In this document: positions 18,076 through 26,616 of the stretch, piece by piece | How positions within the stretch are numbered: the stretch's first letter is position 1 | How the letters are laid out: each line of letters opens with the position of its first letter | Source of the DNA: CAZWKX01 sp964633975 | GTDB lineage: Bacteria; Actinomycetota; Acidimicrobiia; Spongiisociales; UBA11373 | Assembly: GCA_964633975.1 (NCBI GenBank) | Contig: CAZWKX010000002.1 | Coordinates: forward strand, 45,422-109,421 | Direction of reading: 5' to 3' | Length of the DNA stretch: 64,000 nucleotides | The notes under the pieces: generated by a model | What the model was told of the DNA's origin: nothing | The model's database searches: none | Seen by the model: the letters and a program-made list of their open reading frames with translations, nothing else | Translations under genes and position numbers: made by a program

Positions 18076-18190
18076 CGGGGTCACCTTCCTTCGGCTCGTT
18101 CACGTTAGCCAGCCTCGCCCAGACTCCCGGCAAGGCCCCACCACGCGAGCCACCCGTGTGTCGAAGAGAACGTTCGCCCGGCGAAAACGC

Positions 18191-19345
18191 CTAGGTGCTG
18201 CGCAATCCGGCGACGCCGAACCGCACCGTCGCCCCGACCTCCATCTCGGCCAGTGCAGTCTCGGCGAGCAGGTAACGTACCGAACCTCCATCGGCCCGGG
18301 CCTGCTCGGCCACGGCGTCGAAGAGATCGGGCACCGGCCGAGTCGCCATGCCGCAGGCGGCACAGCGCTCCCCGGATCGGGCCAGCCAGCCGCACTCGGT
18401 GCACTGCACGCCCGCCACGGTTTCCGCCGCATCGACAAGAAGCAGGTCGATGGCCTTCTGATTGGCTGCATCGAGCACCCTGTTGAGCCCCAGCACACCC
18501 CGGGCCCGCGAGCCCGCGGCGTTCAGCAGCTCGGCCACATGCTCTTCGTCGAGCCGTCGATCGTAGGTGGCGGCCACCTCCCGGCACCGATCCCTGATCT
18601 CGGTGGGCGTTGCAGCGCGCGGATCCACGACAAACGTCCCGGCCATGCGGGGCAGCAGATCCGGGGCCAGCTCGCCGACGAGGGCATCGATGTTGGCTTG
18701 GCTTCCTCCGACGGCGAGCAGGTCGAACGCCCCGTCGCGCCAAAGCTCGGCGAGCCGAGCCGCCGCGGAGCGAAATAGGCGTCGCGCCACGGTCTTTGCG
18801 TGTGCCCGAACCCGGCGCTCGGCAAACCCCTCGAAACCCCCGAAGTTGTCCTTCCGCACTTCCTCCTCGGCCAGCACCTCCCACGATTCCAGGACGCCCA
18901 TGTGGAAGCGATAGACAGAAGCGACGCGGCGGTCGATCACTACGGCGCAATATCGGTGGAAGCGGCTGAGCATCGCCTCCAGTGGCCCCAGATAGGGGGA
19001 CACATCGACGATGGCCCTGTCACGTACACGCGCCGGCAGGCTCAAGTGCTCCCTGAGGCCGGCTCCGGAGCTCAGGAAGATGGCGGCGCCCCTTCCGAGG
19101 TCGACACCCACTCGACTGGCCATACCCAGGGCCTCATCGAGATCCCGGTGCAAGATCCGCACCTCGTCCTCCGGCACCTCGCCGGAGTCCAGTTGTTCCC
19201 GAAGCGGGTTCACCAGGGCCTTGAGCCTGGTGGTGATGGAACGAAGCTGATCGCGATCGGGCTCGAGGCCCAAGTAGACGGAGAGGACGGGTTGACCGGC
19301 GGTGTCGAAGTTGCGCAAACGATCGATGGTGCTCCGATCGAGCAA
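18191..19345 (-). CDS. Bacterial eRF1-like protein (baeRF family 10 type)
   Basis: 384 residues. The protein has an N-terminal LSVYLGLEPD region, a mid-domain with an acidic eRF1-like core (AVVIDRRVASVYRF), an ILDRNA/eL30-like C-terminal part (FDLLAVGGSQANIDALVG) and, near the end, a zinc ribbon CTECG-x(9)-CAACG. Bacterial and archaeal-type release-factor homologues (baeRF) are proposed to act on stalled or modified ribosomes, but their biochemistry is largely untested. No GGQ motif of true release factors is seen. The TTG start at 19345 has a strong GGAGG four bases upstream. Confidence 0.8.
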   Translation of the reverse strand: MLDRSTIDRLRNFDTAGQPVLSVYLGLEPDRDQLRSITTRLKALVNPLREQLDSGEVPEDEVRILHRDLDEALGMASRVGVDLGRGAAIFLSSGAGLREHLSLPARVRDRAIVDVSPYLGPLEAMLSRFHRYCAVVIDRRVASVYRFHMGVLESWEVLAEEEVRKDNFGGFEGFAERRVRAHAKTVARRLFRSAAARLAELWRDGAFDLLAVGGSQANIDALVGELAPDLLPRMAGTFVVDPRAATPTEIRDRCREVAATYDRRLDEEHVAELLNAAGSRARGVLGLNRVLDAANQKAIDLLLVDAAETVAGVQCTECGWLARSGERCAACGMATRPVPDLFDAVAEQARADGGSVRYLLAETALAEMEVGATVRFGVAGLRST

Positions 19346-19542
19346 CGCACCTCCTGCCTAGTTGCCCCGAGCCTACGCCGCCCGTGGCGCTGCGCGGCGC
19401 CGGGCACCGGCACCGCTGACGGCCGCGCATTCTCGCCCCTCTACCCTTCTCAGACGAGGTCCCGTCGCCAAGGACCTAAGGACCCTGCAGATCGAGCCCC
19501 GACCGTGCCAGGCTGAACGGCATCAACACGGAGGTGACCGCC

Positions 19543-20655
19543 GTGATCATCGGTGTCCCCGCCGAGATCAAGCCCGCCGAGTATCGCGTCGCTATGACCC
19601 CTGTCGGCGTACGCGAGCTCGCAGCCCACGGACACCACGTCGTCGTCGAGCATGGAGCCGGCGCGGCTTCGTCTATTGGCGATGACGACTACCAGCGCGT
19701 GGGCGCCGAGATCGTCCCACGCGCCGCCGACGTCTTCGCCGCGGCCGACCTCATCGTGAAGGTCAAAGAGCCCCAGCCACCCGAGATCGCCCTCCTCGAG
19801 TCGCGACACACGATCTTCACGTATCTCCACCTCGCCGCATATGCCGATGAGGCCAAGGGCCTGGTCTCTTCGGGAGCCACCGCCATCGCCTACGAGACGG
19901 TGCAGCTCCCGAACGGTTCGCTGCCGCTGCTCGCCCCTATGAGTGAGATCGCCGGCCGCATCGCGGCCCAGGCCGGAGCCCACTACCTGGAGAGGCCCCA
20001 CGGCGGCCGCGGGGTCCTGATGGGTGGAGTACCCGGCGTTCCTCCCGCTGAGGTCACCGTTCTCGGCGCAGGCATGGCCGGCACGAACGCGGCGATGATC
20101 GCCGCCGGCATGGGGGCCCACGTCTCCATCCTGGATGTCAACGTCGATCGTCTCCGTCACCTCGACGAGCTCTCCTGGGGCCGCATCGTCACGGTGCGCT
20201 CCTCCATCCACGCCGTCGAGGAGCACGTGTCCAGGTCGGATCTGATCATTGGAGCAGTACTGATACCTGGAGCGCGGGCGCCCGTGCTCATAGAAGAGGA
20301 CCTGGTCGCCACCATGCGGCCCGGCAGCGTCATCGTCGACATCTCCATCGACCAGGGTGGCTGCGTGGCGACATCGCGGGAGACCACTCACCGTGAGCCG
20401 GTCTTCGTCGCCCACGACGTCGTGCACTACTGCGTGGGCAACATCCCCGGGGCCGTCCCCAACACGGCCACCTATGCGCTCAGCAACGCCACGCTCCCCT
20501 ACGTCGTCGCTCTCGCCGAAGGCGTGCCTGCCGCGGTGGCTGCACACCCCGAGCTGCTGGGAGGCCTGGAGGTCGTCCACGGCCACGTTACCCATCAAGC
20601 CGTTGCCGAAGCCCTCGGCACCGAATACACCGACCCGCTGGACCTGCTCTCCTAG
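19543..20655 (+). CDS. ald: Alanine dehydrogenase
   Basis: 370 residues, the normal length. It catalyses NAD-dependent reversible deamination of L-alanine to pyruvate and ammonium. Substrate-site residues are in VPAEIKPAEYRVAMTP and VKVKEPQ; the Rossmann segment is VTVLGAGMAGTNAA, and VDISIDQGGCVATS and HYCVGNIPGAVPNTAT are family signatures. GTG 19543 is eight bases after GGAGG and gives the usual MIIGVPAEIK start. A GTG three codons earlier overlaps the Shine-Dalgarno sequence and is unlikely. Divergent from the baeRF gene. Confidence 0.96.
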   Translation: MIIGVPAEIKPAEYRVAMTPVGVRELAAHGHHVVVEHGAGAASSIGDDDYQRVGAEIVPRAADVFAAADLIVKVKEPQPPEIALLESRHTIFTYLHLAAYADEAKGLVSSGATAIAYETVQLPNGSLPLLAPMSEIAGRIAAQAGAHYLERPHGGRGVLMGGVPGVPPAEVTVLGAGMAGTNAAMIAAGMGAHVSILDVNVDRLRHLDELSWGRIVTVRSSIHAVEEHVSRSDLIIGAVLIPGARAPVLIEEDLVATMRPGSVIVDISIDQGGCVATSRETTHREPVFVAHDVVHYCVGNIPGAVPNTATYALSNATLPYVVALAEGVPAAVAAHPELLGGLEVVHGHVTHQAVAEALGTEYTDPLDLLS

Positions 20656-20682
20656 CCGGAGGGCCGGCCGGACCGCCTGTAG

Positions 20683-20907
20683 CTAGGCACGGGCCGCCTT
20701 CGATCGTGCCGCCGACTCCATTCGCTGGGCGTTGAGCCAATCCTCGAAGTCGCGCCGGGCGACACGCCACTCGCGGCCCATCTTGACCGCAGGAAGCTCA
20801 CCGGAGCGCAGCGTCCGAGTCACCACGAAGGTCGACACCTCCATGTACTCGCATATGTCGGCGACCGACAGCCACTCCTTGTCCAGATCCACCGAGATGC
20901 GCTCCAT
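20683..20907 (-). CDS. Small excisionase-type (MerR-like) helix-turn-helix protein
   Basis: 74 residues. A winged HTH of the excisionase/HTH_17 type: EWLSVADICEYMEVSTFVVT, then RSGELPAVKMGREWRVARRD, then a DFEDWL helix and a basic Ala/Arg tail. Such proteins bind DNA as small regulators; in phages they direct excision, but nothing phage-like is nearby. The ATG at 20907 gives a compact domain. Upstream extension in frame lacks homology. It is convergent with ald and divergent from the next gene. Confidence 0.8.
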   Translation of the reverse strand: MERISVDLDKEWLSVADICEYMEVSTFVVTRTLRSGELPAVKMGREWRVARRDFEDWLNAQRMESAARSKAARA

Positions 20908-20970
20908 AGCCCCAGAGTATGTTCGGCCGGGATCGCCGGCAAGGCCGACGTCGTACACTTGACCGCCATC

Positions 20971-22008
20971 ATGGCCCAGCAGAGACAAAAGAAGAGAAAG
21001 CGCAGCCGCCACGACCCGGCGCGCAAGGAGGCCGCCCGACGCCGCGAAGAAGCCCGCCGGCAGGCCGCCGAGGAGCGGCGCCGCCAGCAGGCCGCCGAGG
21101 AGCGGCGCAACAAGCTGAGAAGGCGGCTCCGACGCCTCGCACTCCCCACGCTCGCCACGATCGGCCTGTTTGTCGTCGCTCTCTACCTCTTTCGTCCTCC
21201 TCCCGAACTCGAGGGTGTGGTCAAGTTCACCGGCCCCGACGTCCTCATGTCCAGGCTGGGCTACGAAGGCGACTGGAACAGCATCGGCGCCGACCTGATC
21301 CCGGACCCGCAATGCGGGATCACCGACCAGGAACTGCCCGACATCGAGGCCTACGCGGCCATCTACAACGGATTCGTCACCCTGTGGTATCAGCCCGGCG
21401 GAGAAATCGGCGCTTCCGAGATCTGGGACGCCGTGTCCTCAATCTACGACCACAATCTGGTTGTCGCCCCAAACACGGCCATAACGACACCCGTTGCGGC
21501 GGCCTCTTGGCGCCGCCTGGGCGAGTACCAGAACACCGACGACCTCGCCGCCTTCGTCGAGACCTACCTGCAGCACAAGAGTCCCGGAACCGACCGCTGC
21601 CTTGGCGAATTCGCCGAAGTGGACTCCGTCTTGGCCACCCTAGGCTACGAGGGTGACTGGGCCAGCATCGATCCCGCTGCCCTCCCCGACCCGGCGTGCG
21701 GGCGACTCGACGCACCGATCTCCGGGGCCGAGGCCTACTCAGCGCTCTACAACGGCGCCGTCGTCCTATGGCACCGAAGCGATGACGAGAGCACCGCCGG
21801 CCACCTCGTCGAGGCCGCCTCGTCCTACGACTCCCAGGTGCTCGTCGTTCCCGACGACACCATGGCGGGGCCCATCCTGGCCGCCGCATGGGACCGGCTC
21901 ATGGTTCTCGAGACGACCGACCGAATAGCCGCCTTTATAGATGCCTTCCGGGGCCGGGGCCCCGGGAATGCAGAGTGTCCCACCAACTTCACCGGACAAG
22001 GCGGATGA
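20971..22008 (+). CDS. Membrane-anchored protein with two DUF3105-like repeats
   Basis: 345 residues. A very basic Arg/Lys/Gln-rich cytoplasmic segment (1-58) contains a repeated AAEERRRQQ-type motif. One transmembrane helix follows (about 59-77), then two homologous extracytoplasmic units (about 85-210 and 211-330). Each unit has GYEGDW, an Asp-Pro-x-Cys-Gly motif, an EAYxAxYNG segment, LVVxP, and a C-terminal Cys. The unit resembles the C-terminal part of DUF3105, with the histidines lost. Paired cysteines suggest disulfides outside the cell. The role is unknown. ATG 20971 is preferred over a TTG four codons earlier. Confidence 0.75.
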   Translation: MAQQRQKKRKRSRHDPARKEAARRREEARRQAAEERRRQQAAEERRNKLRRRLRRLALPTLATIGLFVVALYLFRPPPELEGVVKFTGPDVLMSRLGYEGDWNSIGADLIPDPQCGITDQELPDIEAYAAIYNGFVTLWYQPGGEIGASEIWDAVSSIYDHNLVVAPNTAITTPVAAASWRRLGEYQNTDDLAAFVETYLQHKSPGTDRCLGEFAEVDSVLATLGYEGDWASIDPAALPDPACGRLDAPISGAEAYSALYNGAVVLWHRSDDESTAGHLVEAASSYDSQVLVVPDDTMAGPILAAAWDRLMVLETTDRIAAFIDAFRGRGPGNAECPTNFTGQGG

Positions 22009-22096
22009 CCACGTCGGGGCTTCCCAAACCATGGGCGTTCGAGACGTCTCGCCGCGCGGGCACGCCGCGAGACGACGAGGCCGAGAGGCCCGGCTC

Positions 22097-22300
22097 ATGA
22101 TGCGCAAACCTCCGAAGGGCGTGCAGCTCGTCATCGTGGCCGCGGCGTGGGCCGCCATCGCCGCACTCCTCGTGTTCGTCCAGTGGGACCTGGAGAGGCG
22201 CCAAGACACCGACATCAGAGGCCGCAAGGACGTGTGGAAAAGGGTCGCCATGGTGCCTCCGGGCGCCGTCGCCTACCTCCTGCTCGGGCGGCGCCGCTGA
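22097..22300 (+). CDS. Small single-pass membrane protein
   Basis: 67 residues from paired ATG codons at 22097/22100. A basic start (MMRKPPKG), one transmembrane helix (VQLVIVAAAWAAIAALLVFV), then a charged segment with WDLERRQDTDIRGRKDVWK and a hydrophobic tail ending LLLGRRR. Several actinobacterial genomes have a protein of this layout; no function is known to me. It lies 88 bases after the DUF3105-like gene and just before two hairpins. Confidence 0.65.
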   Translation: MMRKPPKGVQLVIVAAAWAAIAALLVFVQWDLERRQDTDIRGRKDVWKRVAMVPPGAVAYLLLGRRR

Positions 22301-22308
22301 GAACCCGC

Positions 22309-22327
22309 AAAAGCCCTCAAGGGTTTT
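22309..22327 (+). terminator. Short terminator-like hairpin with T-run
   Basis: AAAA and CCCT (22309-22317, one bulged G) pair with AGGG and TTTT (22320-22327), a small hairpin directly followed by GTG. It sits nine bases after the stop of the small membrane protein gene. The stem is weak and the T-run is part of it, so it may be a weak terminator. Confidence 0.4.
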
Positions 22328-22328
22328 G

Positions 22329-22352
22329 TGACTAGTGCCGAAGCACTAGTCA
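22329..22352. promoter_or_regulatory. Perfect palindrome abutting the diguanylate cyclase ribosome site
   Basis: TGACTAGTGC-CGAA-GCACTAGTCA, a perfect 10-bp inverted repeat with a 4-base loop. The Shine-Dalgarno AGGTG begins at its last base and the ATG at 22363 follows. It could be an operator for a dimeric repressor or an RNA hairpin affecting initiation. AT-rich CTAG-containing palindromes are rare in this GC-rich sequence. Confidence 0.5.
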
Positions 22353-22362
22353 GGTGAATCAC

Positions 22363-23334
22363 ATGCATGGAATTGTCCGGTCCTTCCAGAGGCCCGCCGG
22401 CGACGGAACGCTCGTGCGTATCCGCCTCTTCCGGCGCAGCCCTCACCTGGCGCCGACGGTCCTGGCCGCCGGGCTCTTCCTCGCCATCGCCTACATCGAA
22501 TGCTGGGTGATGGGCCCCGAGGTATCGGCCTCTCTCCTCTTCGTCCTCGCCGTGCTCGCCGTCACCTGGGTGGGCAGCTGGTACCACGGAGCGCTTCTGG
22601 CCCTGCTGGCGGCCCTCGAGAGCCTTTTCGGGCAGCTCCTGCTGCACCCGCACACGGCGGTCGCCACATTGCCCAACGTGTGGAACTCACTCACACGCCT
22701 CCTCGTGCTCACCATGGTCGCCCTGCTCCTCGGGTCGCTGCGCCAGTCTCTCCACCAGCAGCGCCGCCTCGCCGCTACAGACCCGCTGACCCGAGCCCTC
22801 AACCGCCGAGCCTTCCAGATCGCCGCCGATCGCGAGCGGCTCCGCGCCGCGCGCAGTGGATGTCCGCTCAGCATCGCCTACCTCGACCTCGACGACTTCA
22901 AGGGTTTCAACGACCGTCACGGCCACAAGACCGGCGATCGCATCCTCCAGTCCTTTGCCCAAGCGGTACGAGCTTCGATCCGGGCCACCGACCTCTTCTG
23001 CCGCATCGGCGGCGACGAATTCGTGGTGTTCTTCCCCGACACCGAAGCCACCGCCGCGGCCGGCGTGGTCAACCGAATCCGTCAGGCGATAGTCAACGGA
23101 TGTTGCGAGATCGACGACCGCGTCACGCTCTCCGCAGGCATCGCCACCTACCACTATCCACCCACCACCGTCGATGTGATGGTCGAGACCGCCGACCAGC
23201 TCATGTATCGGGCCAAGAACTCCGGGCGGGATCGAGTGGCCGGCGCCGTCGTGGCCGGGCCATGGGTGCGCTGGGCCAGCGACTCTGCCAAGCCGGACCC
23301 GCGCTCGCTGGAGGCGGTGCCATCCGGGCGGTAG
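22363..23334 (+). CDS. Membrane-bound diguanylate cyclase (GGDEF)
   Basis: 323 residues. The N-terminal 115 residues form about four transmembrane helices (APTVLAAGLFLAIAYIE; ASLLFVLAVLAVTWVG; ALLALLAALESLFG; LTRLLVLTMVALLLG). A GGDEF domain follows (about 135-300): DPLTRALNRRAF, AYLDLDDFKGFND, the active site IGGDEF, and YRAKNSGRDRV. An inhibitory I-site RATD lies five residues before GGDEF, so product feedback is likely. It makes c-di-GMP from two GTP. ATG 22363 is six bases after AGGTG; a GTG at 22354 overlaps that site. The last 25 residues are unrelated to the domain. Confidence 0.92.
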   Translation: MHGIVRSFQRPAGDGTLVRIRLFRRSPHLAPTVLAAGLFLAIAYIECWVMGPEVSASLLFVLAVLAVTWVGSWYHGALLALLAALESLFGQLLLHPHTAVATLPNVWNSLTRLLVLTMVALLLGSLRQSLHQQRRLAATDPLTRALNRRAFQIAADRERLRAARSGCPLSIAYLDLDDFKGFNDRHGHKTGDRILQSFAQAVRASIRATDLFCRIGGDEFVVFFPDTEATAAAGVVNRIRQAIVNGCCEIDDRVTLSAGIATYHYPPTTVDVMVETADQLMYRAKNSGRDRVAGAVVAGPWVRWASDSAKPDPRSLEAVPSGR

Positions 23335-23434
23335 GAGCCCCCGCAGCCTCGCGAAAAGCTCTTCGCCACATCCCTCTTGAGCCGGCCGGCCGCGGCTGGT
23401 AGCTAGACGGTGACCCGCAACCGGAGAGTGAGCC

Positions 23435-23737
23435 CTGGATCCGCCGCCCCATCCCGACCTGGCCGTACTCGGCCGGCGCCTGCGCCGGCAGATGGACGAG
23501 ACCCTCGAAGCCGAGATCGACGCGGCAAGGGCAGCGGCCCGCCGCCGCCGCACGCTGCGCCACGTGCTCATCTGCCTCGAGGATCGCGCCGATACCGTCG
23601 TCGTCCACACTTCCACGGGCCGATCTGTATGCGGCATCGTCACCGCCGTCGGAGTGGACCACGTCGAGTTCCTCACCGGTGAGCGACTCTGCTATCTGGC
23701 CCTGGACCACGTCGTCGCCGTCGACACTCGATGCTGA
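23435..23737 (+). CDS. Conserved protein of about 100 residues, probable CTG start
   Basis: With the only ATG (23492) the protein is 81 residues, starting MDETLEAEIDAARAAARRRR. The frame stays open upstream to CTG 23435, which adds DPPPHPDLAVLGRRLRRQ, a segment that looks coding and is preceded by GGAGAGTGAG. A TGA precedes that CTG and there is no GTG or TTG in between, so a longer protein must use CTG. The C-terminal half (about 45-100) is a small beta-rich fold (TVVVHTSTGRSVCGIVTAVG). It is 16 bases before the ATPase gene and probably translated with it. I do not know its function. Confidence 0.65.
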   Translation: MDPPPHPDLAVLGRRLRRQMDETLEAEIDAARAAARRRRTLRHVLICLEDRADTVVVHTSTGRSVCGIVTAVGVDHVEFLTGERLCYLALDHVVAVDTRC

Positions 23738-23753
23738 AGCCCGTCGGAGCATC

Positions 23754-24869
23754 GTGATACCGCGGCTGGCCACCGTTCTGTCGGCCCGCGAATGGGAAGG
23801 CGCCCTGGTCGCTCTTGCCAGAGAGACGGCAGAGGTACGTGTCGTCCTGCGCGCCCACCACCCCGAGGAGCTGGAGAGCCAGGCGGGCCGAATCGACGTT
23901 GTGGCCGCCGGTACAGAGACCCCCTGGCTCACCCCGGCCCGCATCTCCTGCTGGAGGCGCCTCGGCATGCAGGTCATCGGCATGTACCCGGCGGGCGACC
24001 GTCCGGCCCGTTCCCGCCTCCTGGCCGCCGGCGTAGAAGAGCTCTTCCCCGACATCACACCCGCAACCAAGGTGCTCCGTTCGGCACGCCTCATGGGGGC
24101 CGCCCGTGTTCAGGCCCTGTCCGATTCGACGACGATCGTGGTGAGCGGACCGAGAGGAGCGCCTGGCCGCACGGAGACGGCATTCGCCATCGCCTGGGCC
24201 GCAGCGACGGACCGCTCCACCCTGCTCCTCGATCTGGACCTCGAGGCACCGTCGCTGGCCATCCGCACCGGGCGAGCGCCCAGGCCCGACATAGCCGACG
24301 CCTGCGACGCCGTTGCACAGGGCGGCCGCCTACCCGCCTGGGCCACACGACGACTCGGCCCGCTTGGACTCATTGTCGGCTCGCACCGCCGCCCCGACGA
24401 CACGGTGGCGCCGTACGCCGCCGCAGACCTGGTCGAGGCGGCTCGCGCCTCCTACGCCGCCATCGTCGTCGACGGCGGACCCGCCCCGCCTACCGGCATC
24501 CTGCGAAGCGCCGACCACATGGTCCTCGTCGTCGGCGGCAGCCCGAACGGCCTGGTACGTGCCGCACATCTGGTCGACGGCTGGCCCTGGTCGACTCCGC
24601 TGCTCGTCCTCAACCGAGTCCCGCCCGGCGGCGAAGCCGACGCCCTTGCTGCGGCGCGCCACTGCCTGGGGCTGGAGCCGGCCGCCGTGGTGAACGAACT
24701 CCCCGAGATCGCCGTCGCCTCCCGCCGCCCCGCCCCGCCGCACCGAACGCTGGTCGACGCGGCTCGGCAAGTGCTCGATCTGCTCGATTGGCCTCCGTAC
24801 CCTGCGCGGCCTCTTGTCTCAGACGGCCACGTCGCGCCGCTCGAAGAGGAGATCCCCCGCCGCGACTAG
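23754..24869 (+). CDS. MinD/ParA/CpaE-like P-loop ATPase with degenerate Walker A
   Basis: 371 residues. The N-terminal 120 residues form a receiver-like domain (PRLATVLSAREWEGALVALA). The ATPase domain (about 125-300) has a P-loop GPRGAPGRTETAFAIAWA in which the usual GK-T is GR-T, then LLLDLDLEAPSLAIR, VDGGP and VLVVGG. The layout resembles CpaE, the pilus/flagellum-type localisation ATPase, but the key lysine is missing and no pilus gene is near. The GTG at 23754 has GGAG five bases upstream. Its last 51 bases overlap the convergent ABC permease gene. Confidence 0.7.
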   Translation: MIPRLATVLSAREWEGALVALARETAEVRVVLRAHHPEELESQAGRIDVVAAGTETPWLTPARISCWRRLGMQVIGMYPAGDRPARSRLLAAGVEELFPDITPATKVLRSARLMGAARVQALSDSTTIVVSGPRGAPGRTETAFAIAWAAATDRSTLLLDLDLEAPSLAIRTGRAPRPDIADACDAVAQGGRLPAWATRRLGPLGLIVGSHRRPDDTVAPYAAADLVEAARASYAAIVVDGGPAPPTGILRSADHMVLVVGGSPNGLVRAAHLVDGWPWSTPLLVLNRVPPGGEADALAAARHCLGLEPAAVVNELPEIAVASRRPAPPHRTLVDAARQVLDLLDWPPYPARPLVSDGHVAPLEEEIPRRD

Positions 24870-25625
24870 CCCAACGGCCATGGCCGCCAGAGCCCCGGCG
24901 TGGGCCCACTCGATGCCGTTGCGCACCGGCTGCGCCGCCCCGTAGTAGTACCAGGGGAGGTACTTCTGCGCTGTACCGAGCGACGGAACGAGATCGGCGA
25001 GCGACGACAGCAAGAATGCAGCGAGGGCCAGGGCCGATGCAGCACCGATGGCGATGCCTCGGCTCCCGGTGGCCGACCCCACCGCGAGGGCGAGGGACCC
25101 GAAGACGAGTGCAAGCAGCACGCTGCTGAGCGTGGCCCCGGCCAGGTTCGCCGCGGCCACCTGCATGTTGAACGCACGCCCGGCGCCGAGCAGAGCCAGG
25201 AACATGACTACTCCGAGGCCGGTGGTGAGCGTCACCATGGCACCCAGCTCCTGGAGCAGGACCGAGCGCCTGGTGATGGGCCCCGACAAGAGCAGGTCGA
25301 GCGTGCCGCTCTCCTCCTCCCCGGCGACGGCCTGGGCCCCCATACCCACGGCGAAGATGAGCAGCAGCAGTGGACCCAGGAAGGAGAAGACCTCCGCTTG
25401 GAGGAAGCCGCCACCGGTGCCGAAGCTGAAGTCCCCCGACATGCCGATCATCGACTTGAAGAAGTCCGGGTAGCTCTCCATCAGCTTGTCGAAATCGGCT
25501 GCGTTGTCTCTAACCGTCGGAAAGACGCTCCCGATCATGAGCAGATAGAGGAACGTGCCGCCCGCCCACCAGGCCACGGCCCGGCGCCGCATCCACATCG
25601 TGGCGGCAAAGACGTTACGCAGCAT
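24819..25625 (-). CDS. ABC-2 type transporter permease
   Basis: 268 residues with six hydrophobic segments, an extracytoplasmic loop after the first (DNAADFDKLMESYPDFFKSM) and the ABC-2 signature GEEESGTLDLLLSGPITRR. It pairs with the ATPase gene just upstream, overlapping it by 11 bases. Together they form a half-size exporter of unknown substrate. The 3' end overlaps the CpaE-like gene by 51 bases tail-to-tail. Confidence 0.9.
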   Translation of the reverse strand: MLRNVFAATMWMRRRAVAWWAGGTFLYLLMIGSVFPTVRDNAADFDKLMESYPDFFKSMIGMSGDFSFGTGGGFLQAEVFSFLGPLLLLIFAVGMGAQAVAGEEESGTLDLLLSGPITRRSVLLQELGAMVTLTTGLGVVMFLALLGAGRAFNMQVAAANLAGATLSSVLLALVFGSLALAVGSATGSRGIAIGAASALALAAFLLSSLADLVPSLGTAQKYLPWYYYGAAQPVRNGIEWAHAGALAAMAVGLVAAGDLLFERRDVAV

Positions 25626-26514
25626 CGTCGATCCCCTCGTAGTAGCGGATGAACAGCTCTTCCAGGTCGGCCTCGTGTGTCACGACGTGCTCCACGTCGA
25701 AGCGCGCCGCCGCCTTGATCAGCGCGTCGACGGACCCCGACACGGTGCAGGAGAGCAGCCCGTCTTCCACAACCACATCGGCGACGTTGGGCAGGGAGGC
25801 GAAGCTCTCCGGCGGCACCGGCCCGGAGAAGCGGATCTCGATGCGCCGCAGCGCCTTCTCCTTGAGGCTGGAGAGACTCTCCACGACGACCAAACGTCCC
25901 TCGCGGATGATCCCAATCCGGTCGGCGATGCGCTCCACTTCCGACAGAACGTGGGACGAGAGGAAGACGGTGCGGCCTTCCTCCTTCGCCTGCCTCGCCA
26001 GGCGATAGAACTCCCGCTGCACAAGGGGGTCGAGACCCGACGTGGGCTCGTCGAGCATGAGAAGCCGAGGGCTGTGCATCAAGGCCTGCACCAGCCCGAC
26101 TTTCTGCTTGTTTCCTCGCGAGAGGTCCTTCACCCTACGATCGAGATCCAGGTCGAGGCGCTCGGCTATCTCCTCGGCCGGCGCCAGGCTCTCCATCTCC
26201 CACTCATGAGACAGGTAGCTGAGGAGCTGACGTCCGGTCATCTGGTTCCAAAGCGCCAGCTCGCCGGGCAGATAGCCGATCTGGCGGCGCACCGCCGGGC
26301 CGTCGACGAAGGGATCGAGACCCAAGACCTCGGCACGCCCGCGGGTAGGTCGGATCAGGTCGAGCAGCAGACGGATCGTCGTGGTCTTGCCGGCACCGTT
26401 GGGTCCCAGGTACCCGAAGATCTCGCCGGGCCGCACTTCGAGGTCGAGATCGACCACTCCCCGCACCTTGCCGTAGTACTTGGTCAAACCCTCGAGGCGT
26501 ATGACGGCCTCCAT
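25615..26514 (-). CDS. ABC transporter ATP-binding protein
   Basis: 299 residues. Walker A GPNGAGKTTT, Q-loop YLPGEL, signature LSRGNKQKVG, Walker B LLMLDEPTSGLDP and a switch histidine in LSSHVLSE are all intact. The C-terminal 80 residues are the domain found in ABC-2 exporter ATPases (VESLSSLKEKALRRIEIRFS). AAGGAGG lies just before GTG 26517/ATG 26514. The permease gene overlaps its end, so the two are one operon. Drug or lipid export is typical but not shown. Confidence 0.94.
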   Translation of the reverse strand: MEAVIRLEGLTKYYGKVRGVVDLDLEVRPGEIFGYLGPNGAGKTTTIRLLLDLIRPTRGRAEVLGLDPFVDGPAVRRQIGYLPGELALWNQMTGRQLLSYLSHEWEMESLAPAEEIAERLDLDLDRRVKDLSRGNKQKVGLVQALMHSPRLLMLDEPTSGLDPLVQREFYRLARQAKEEGRTVFLSSHVLSEVERIADRIGIIREGRLVVVESLSSLKEKALRRIEIRFSGPVPPESFASLPNVADVVVEDGLLSCTVSGSVDALIKAAARFDVEHVVTHEADLEELFIRYYEGIDDAA

Positions 26515-26616
26515 CACGCCTCCTTCCTCTTCCGCCGTTCCCATGGAACACGCTTCGCCCGGCCGGGGCGTCGTCCAGACCCGCAGAGCCTAGAGCAAGC
26601 GCCCGAAGCCTCGTCT

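Noticed and set aside
20683..20907. Excisionase of a mobile element
   Set aside because: No integrase, attachment repeat or other mobile gene nearby; small HTH proteins of this type are also chromosomal.
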